32,908 nt of DNA from a virus, in IMG/VR virus record IMGVR_UViG_3300031601_000011, positions 1-32,908 of that record, one strand, 5' to 3'. Under the pieces are notes generated by a model that was not told the origin of the DNA, made no database searches, and saw only the letters and a list, made by a program, of their open reading frames with translations. Positions 29,344-32,908 of the stretch are shown here, piece by piece. Position numbers and translations under genes: made by a program. Within the stretch, counting starts at the first letter, position 1; every line of letters starts with the position of its first letter.

Positions 29344-30286
29344 TGGATTAAACGGTATTAATTATCACAGATTAATGACTCCGTTTTTAAGACTTAAAGC
29401 AGAAGAAGGATTGGAGATTCATTTCTTTGAGGACTTTAACGAGTTGAAAGACTGGGATTTATCTACGGTAAAAAACCTTGTAGTCTCAAGAAGGTGTAGT
29501 GTATCTAATCATAAGGAATTCAAGAAGTACTTAGTAGACAATGACATTAAGTTAATTCTAGATAATGACGACTACTGGAATCTTCCTAAGCATAATCCAG
29601 CACACGATTACTACAAGAATGTAGAAGGTCCAAACATCAAGGCAACAATTAAGATTGCTGATGAGATATGGTCCCCCTCTAAATACCTTATTAAGATAAT
29701 GAGGAAGATCAACAGCAAGCCTATCTATAGGCTTATCCCTAACACTATATACGAGAATGAAAAACAATGGGCGGATCCACAGAAGGATGCAAGCCCAGAG
29801 TTAAAGGTTAGATTTGGATACGTAGGTGCTAATGGTCATCAAAAAGATTTAGATCGTATGGGTATGACCTTTGAGGATCATGAGTTGTACTCTATGAATC
29901 TTATGGATTACCCAGAAAGATTAAAGGCTAAGTATAGAATGAATCCCGTAGACATTACACAGTATGCGCATCTATATAAGTACTTTGATGTATCGCTGTC
30001 TCCATTAGAGAACACTATATTCAATCGATGTAAGTCAGAACTAAAGGTCGTTGAGGCAGGGTATACGAAGACAGCGATCATCGCTAGTGCAGAGAGTCCA
30101 TACAAAGAGCACATAATACATAATGAAACCGGTATACTGTGCAAGACAAGGGCAGACTGGAGAAGGGAAGTCAAAGCAATGACGTTACCTAAGGCTTGGA
30201 GACTAGCCAACAATCTGTATGAGTATGTGAAAGAGCACTACGATCTATCTACTATAAACAAAGAAAGACTAAAAGGATTGTCGTGA
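29321..30286 (+). CDS. GT-B type glycosyltransferase
   Basis: 321 residues. LILDNDDYWNLP near residue 75, then IADEIWSPSKYLIKIM and, in the C-terminal domain, KYFDVSLSPLENTIFNRCKSELKVVEAGYTKTAIIASAESPYKEHIIHNETGILC. The final part is the GT4-type nucleotide-sugar site: D-(V/I)-x-(L/V)-x-P-L, K-S-x-L-K-x-x-E-A and G-x-L. The NRCKSELK spacing follows GT4 enzymes. Phage glycosyltransferases modify phage DNA, virion glycans or host surface glycans; two methyltransferases and an oxygenase in the window suggest a glycan pathway. The start overlaps the preceding gene by 23 bases. Confidence 0.82.
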   Translation: MMTLIYLDGLNGINYHRLMTPFLRLKAEEGLEIHFFEDFNELKDWDLSTVKNLVVSRRCSVSNHKEFKKYLVDNDIKLILDNDDYWNLPKHNPAHDYYKNVEGPNIKATIKIADEIWSPSKYLIKIMRKINSKPIYRLIPNTIYENEKQWADPQKDASPELKVRFGYVGANGHQKDLDRMGMTFEDHELYSMNLMDYPERLKAKYRMNPVDITQYAHLYKYFDVSLSPLENTIFNRCKSELKVVEAGYTKTAIIASAESPYKEHIIHNETGILCKTRADWRREVKAMTLPKAWRLANNLYEYVKEHYDLSTINKERLKGLS

Positions 30287-30792
30287 TAAAACTCCCTATA
30301 CCATCTTACCTAAAGGAATACTCCAATGACTTAACTCTGAAAAGAATTGAGGCAAATAAAATAAGATACGAGGGCACACAGAAACAGAGAACTGGGATAA
30401 AGAAATCTGTTCTACTAGGAGAGATATCCAGGGAGTATTATACAGAGTACTTAGGGATACTAGGTGAGTTGCTTGTAAGACATTACTATGAAGTAACTCC
30501 AGAGTATTCTAGATACACAGTGTCTACGCTGTTGAAGCAAACCAAGGACGTTACAGATGATCCTGACATACACGTAATAAAAAACAAAGAGACACAAAGA
30601 GTAAGTATAAAGACTTGTGAGAATTCGTTTAAAGCAAACAAGTATGCAATGGATAAAGAGTCTTCTGATATCGTTGTGTTTATACTGTTCACTTCGCCTG
30701 AAGATTACGTTGTAGGCAATTTCAAGCCCGATGAAGTAAGGTCCTGGAAGGTAAGATACGCATACTCACCATATTACGAATCCAAACCTTAA
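30283..30792 (+). CDS. Putative PD-(D/E)XK nuclease-fold protein
   Basis: 169 residues from GTG 30283, overlapping the glycosyltransferase stop (GTGA). LGILGELLVRHYYEV (about 57-71) and DDPDIHVIKNKETQRVSIKTCENSF (about 92-116) give E62, D95 and S108-I-K110, the usual E, D and (E/Q/S)-x-K of restriction-endonuclease-like nucleases. A beta-rich end with SSDIVVFILF and YVVGNF fits the core. Possible roles are host DNA degradation, junction cleavage or DNA-end processing. The E-x-K position has serine, so activity should be verified; no database match was available. Confidence 0.58.
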   Translation: MIKLPIPSYLKEYSNDLTLKRIEANKIRYEGTQKQRTGIKKSVLLGEISREYYTEYLGILGELLVRHYYEVTPEYSRYTVSTLLKQTKDVTDDPDIHVIKNKETQRVSIKTCENSFKANKYAMDKESSDIVVFILFTSPEDYVVGNFKPDEVRSWKVRYAYSPYYESKP

Positions 30793-30818
30793 TCAAGGTA
30801 TTTTGTATCTTCGCTGTT

Positions 30819-30834
30819 CCCTCAATTTCGAGGG
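30819..30834 (+). other. Hairpin CCCTC-aatttc-GAGGG
   Basis: A five-pair stem preceded by CGCTGTT (30812-30818), in the gap after the nuclease-fold gene. A near-copy, CGCTGT then CCCTC-ataac-GAGGG, lies 252 bases on at 31065-31085 within the spanin gene. Candidate end of the rightward transcription unit; no strong T-run. Confidence 0.35.
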
Positions 30835-30858
30835 CTACAAACATTTTTATATATCATT

Positions 30859-30957
30859 ATGGAAGACTTTGAATCATTCGTATCGGAACTTGAATCCGCT
30901 GAACAACCCGTGTGTGGCATCTCTAATCAAGAGGACTGTGAAGCCTGCGGATCCTGA
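30859..30957 (+). CDS. Tiny cysteine protein (32 residues)
   Basis: ATG 30859 to TGA 30955. The product MEDFESFVSELESAEQPVCG followed by ISNQEDCEACGS is acidic and ends in a C-x(7)-C-x-x-C group. It is the last rightward frame before the leftward spanin gene and lies after a TATCTTCG-like box (30806-30813). Weak evidence from length only. Confidence 0.35.
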   Translation: MEDFESFVSELESAEQPVCGISNQEDCEACGS

Positions 30958-30972
30958 GTAAGGATAAGGAAT

Positions 30973-31401
30973 CTAAAGAATGTGATGCTTACGTAAAAAG
31001 CGCGCAAGAAGTAGAAGTAATAGCAGATAAAAAGCAAACTTGTATACCTTGTTGTACCAATTGTCGCTGTCCCTCATAACGAGGGATGGCACAGGGACTT
31101 CTATCACCTGTATGATTGTATCTGATTCACAAGTAGCATCTATCATGATAGTGTCAAACGCTCGAACTATCTTAACTTTAAGTCTATCCTTTGTAATAGT
31201 AATGGTGTCACGCTGTTGAAGTGTTACAGTGTCACGCACTGATACCGGAGCAGTTACAATCGTATCCGTAACAACAACCGTTTTCACTTCTAGTATACTC
31301 GGATCTTTCTTTATGGCTTTTTTCAGGTGCCACTGGGCGCCGCAACTCGTCAATAATGCGCTCAGTATTAAGAGATATACGTAGTGGTGTAACTTTTTCA
31401 T
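30973..31401 (-). CDS. Unimolecular spanin (u-spanin) candidate
   Basis: 142 residues. An N-terminal signal peptide ends in a lipobox, LLTSC (residues 16-20), so Cys20 would be lipid-modified and held in the outer membrane. The middle is beta-type and Thr/Val-rich (VVVTDTIVTAPVSVRDTVTLQQRDTITIT). The C-terminus has one transmembrane helix, KFAFYLLLLLLLARFLRKHH, for the inner membrane. A protein spanning both membranes this way is a u-spanin, as phage T1 gp11, which fuses the membranes in the last lysis step. HLKKAIKKDPS is familiar from Bacteroidetes phage proteins of this type. No holin or endolysin is visible next to it. Confidence 0.65.
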   Translation of the reverse strand: MKKLHHYVYLLILSALLTSCGAQWHLKKAIKKDPSILEVKTVVVTDTIVTAPVSVRDTVTLQQRDTITITKDRLKVKIVRAFDTIMIDATCESDTIIQVIEVPVPSLVMRDSDNWYNKVYKFAFYLLLLLLLARFLRKHHIL

Positions 31402-31409
31402 GCATTTTA

Positions 31410-31514
31410 TTATCTTCTTGGAAACATTTTAACTTCTTCAGTAACCTTACTGTCGGTATCTCTTATTATGAACCCACTATTTATTAGGTCTAAGATAATA
31501 ATAATCCATCTCAT
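31410..31514 (-). CDS. Possible 34-residue protein between barrel and spanin genes
   Basis: ATG 31514 to TAA 31410-31412. MRWIIIILDLINSGFIIRDT then DSKVTEEVKMFPRR. It starts 2 bases after the barrel gene ends and stops 8 bases before the spanin start, filling the only gap there. The N-terminus is hydrophobic but short. Listed because of its exact fit; it may be a chance frame. Confidence 0.35.
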   Translation of the reverse strand: MRWIIIILDLINSGFIIRDTDSKVTEEVKMFPRR

Positions 31515-31516
31515 TG

Positions 31517-32599
31517 CTAACGGAATTGATAATTAATACCTGCTCTCAGGTTAAAGATCTCTCTACCCCAATAGTTCATATACTCTGCTTCCGCAAACAA
31601 CCCTAGTTTTTTACCAACCTTCCATCCTAAGACAACACCTCCGGTATAATCAGTCCAATGATTATTGCCTTGTACAAATTGAGAGTAACTAAATTGAGGA
31701 TCACCTATGACTTGCACATGGTAAGGAAGTATACTTCCCCAGGCATGAATCCAAAAGTTATCTTCGTAATGATAGTAATCTAAGCCTGCTATCGCTGACA
31801 AAGATCCAAGTATACCTACCTCACTTAATCTTGCAGCATTGAAATCATTGACTAAAGACCCGTAGATGTACTGTCTGAAATCTTTATCGGTATCAGCAAC
31901 ACGTTCTCCTTCGCTGTTCTCCCACCACCAGTCTTGATTGTCAATCTCATCATCGTTATCGTAATCTATTCCGTAGTAGTTGTCAACGTAACCATAGTCA
32001 TGAGCGAGATCCCACCATGCTTTTTGCTCCAGATATACTGCAATTGGATTATATCCATACGCTTGATGTTGACGTCCAGCAATACCAACACTAAAATCTA
32101 ATTCACCTACGTGTAGTCTTGCTCTAGACTCTACTTGTGTGTACTCAAGTTTTACTAAACCCTGATTGTAGAACTCTCCTTTTATTATGAAGTACTTAGC
32201 AAGGTATCTAAGGAAGTATCTCTGGTTGGTATATCCTCTACCCTGCTGACGACCTAAATCGTATTGTGCTAGGTACTCAAACCCTCTTACAGAACCAACG
32301 GTTGCACTAAGCGCTGTTGTGCTTTCTGTTTGACCATCGTAAAATCTATTCTGCTTATTCTCATAATCATATCTAGCAACCCTACGTATACCTATAGACG
32401 CTTTGTAATCATATGAGTTCTCTATTGTTATGTCCTGAACGTCTCCACCCTGAGTAACGAAGTATTCTTTTTGAGCAGGCATAGGTGATGAAGCAAAGAC
32501 ACTGGTGTAAACAGTAGCATACTTAAAGATACCTCCAACCTTTTGTGCTTGTGCTATTGTTGCACATAACATAAAAAATGTGATCAGTATACCTCTCAT
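31517..32599 (-). CDS. Exported outer-membrane beta-barrel protein
   Basis: 360 residues. MRGILITFFMLCATIAQAQ is a signal peptide with a likely cut after AQA. The rest alternates aromatic and small residues as amphipathic strands do (FKYATVYTSVF, YFLRYLAKYFIIKGEFYNQGLVKLEYTQVESRARLHVGELDFSVGIAG), has an acidic EF-like loop (DYDNDDEIDNQDWWWE) and ends FNLRAGINYQFR, close to the terminal aromatic signal read by BAM. An outer-membrane location is therefore likely. In a phage it could alter host receptors against superinfection or be a virion-linked protein. It is read leftward with the spanin. Confidence 0.72.
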   Translation of the reverse strand: MRGILITFFMLCATIAQAQKVGGIFKYATVYTSVFASSPMPAQKEYFVTQGGDVQDITIENSYDYKASIGIRRVARYDYENKQNRFYDGQTESTTALSATVGSVRGFEYLAQYDLGRQQGRGYTNQRYFLRYLAKYFIIKGEFYNQGLVKLEYTQVESRARLHVGELDFSVGIAGRQHQAYGYNPIAVYLEQKAWWDLAHDYGYVDNYYGIDYDNDDEIDNQDWWWENSEGERVADTDKDFRQYIYGSLVNDFNAARLSEVGILGSLSAIAGLDYYHYEDNFWIHAWGSILPYHVQVIGDPQFSYSQFVQGNNHWTDYTGGVVLGWKVGKKLGLFAEAEYMNYWGREIFNLRAGINYQFR

Positions 32600-32600
32600 A

Positions 32601-32908
32601 TTAGAATTTGTTTGCTCCGGTTAATTCGTCTATTACCTCTTGAATATCTTTATGTGTAACACTTAAGGTTAATGATAACCCAGGCTCCCATCTATCAATC
32701 TCTTTTCCATTCTTATACAAAACAATAGTAGGCACAGATTTTATTTTACCAAACTCCTTTACGTCTGGATCATCTATCCATAGGCTCAAAACCTTTGCGT
32801 CACTTATTCCGGTAAGGGGTACGCTTTTGGTAGTATTGAAGGATGCATTATAATGGATCACAACTAAACCTTTGCTTGGTATCTTGAACGAACAAAACAA
32901 TATAACGG
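32601..32908 (-). CDS. Thioredoxin-fold protein lacking CxxC (5' end beyond window)
   Basis: The frame is open to the right edge, so the start is outside; 99 residues are visible from a TTG at 32900. GLVVIHYNASFNTTKSVPL replaces the usual WCGPC active site, while KSVPTIVLYKNGKEIDRWEPG keeps the cis-proline strand and the K-x-G-x-x-x-x-x-x-G turn of thioredoxins. Without the two cysteines it cannot be a normal disulphide reductase; phage thioredoxin folds can act as processivity factors or protein chaperones. It ends 1 base before the barrel gene. Confidence 0.65.
   Translation of the reverse strand, partial: VILFCSFKIPSKGLVVIHYNASFNTTKSVPLTGISDAKVLSLWIDDPDVKEFGKIKSVPTIVLYKNGKEIDRWEPGLSLTLSVTHKDIQEVIDELTGANKF

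Noticed and set aside
1-32908. Integrase, repressor or attachment sites of a temperate phage
   Set aside because: No recombinase or CI-like gene, and no tRNA-side repeat is visible in this window; it does not exclude them elsewhere in the genome.

Overview
The window reads as part of a double-stranded DNA phage genome that infects a member of the Bacteroidetes, most likely a marine Flavobacteriia relative. The evidence for the host is: promoter-like TAnnTTTG boxes with a TTG about 20 bases upstream, few Shine-Dalgarno sites, a BT4734/VirE-N type primase fused to a DnaB-like helicase, a lipoprotein-plus-membrane-anchor spanin and an outer-membrane barrel protein. Terminase, portal, tail fibre, co-chaperonin and recombination genes make a phage certain. 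No integrase, repressor, capsid, DNA polymerase or tRNA is visible, so the window is only a piece of the genome.

Layout. (1) Bases 1-16084 are a leftward late block, read from right to left: a methyltransferase, four small basic proteins of virion-like composition, then (after one oppositely oriented winged-helix gene at 13592) a fibre-like structural protein, two small unknowns, a 2OG-Fe(II) oxygenase, a GroES-like co-chaperonin, a candidate small terminase, large terminase, portal, a small structural protein and a giant modular collagen-like fibre that runs off the left edge. (2) Bases 16085-17392 are the divergent control region: a DUF5675 gene with its own promoter, then about 700 bases of GC-rich, hairpin-dense DNA with no convincing gene. 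(3) Bases 17393-22896 are a rightward block of small, mostly unrecognised genes, typical of phage early takeover genes, interrupted by structured intergenic elements and by copies of a 47-base promoter-like repeat. (4) Bases 22935-30792 are the rightward replication and recombination block: annealing protein, RecE-like exonuclease, SSB-like protein, FkbM methyltransferase, DnaA-domain protein, primase-helicase, RusA-like resolvase, glycosyltransferase and a second nuclease-fold protein. (5) From 30973 to the right edge, leftward genes encode a u-spanin, a possible 34-residue protein, an exported barrel protein and a thioredoxin-fold protein.

The most unusual content is non-coding. Two intergenic elements (19722-19798 and 21067-21137) can be aligned over their 3' halves and fold the same way, with four compensatory base-pair changes and no broken pairs in 13 pairs. 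A third gap (18362-18412) holds a shorter relative, and two further gaps (24564-24616 and 25511-25809) also hold strong stems. With the 700-base structured region at 16615-17310 and the 47-base repeat occurring three times, the early region looks organised around phage-specific RNA and promoter elements. A heptamer, CGCTGTT, is also strongly enriched on one strand.
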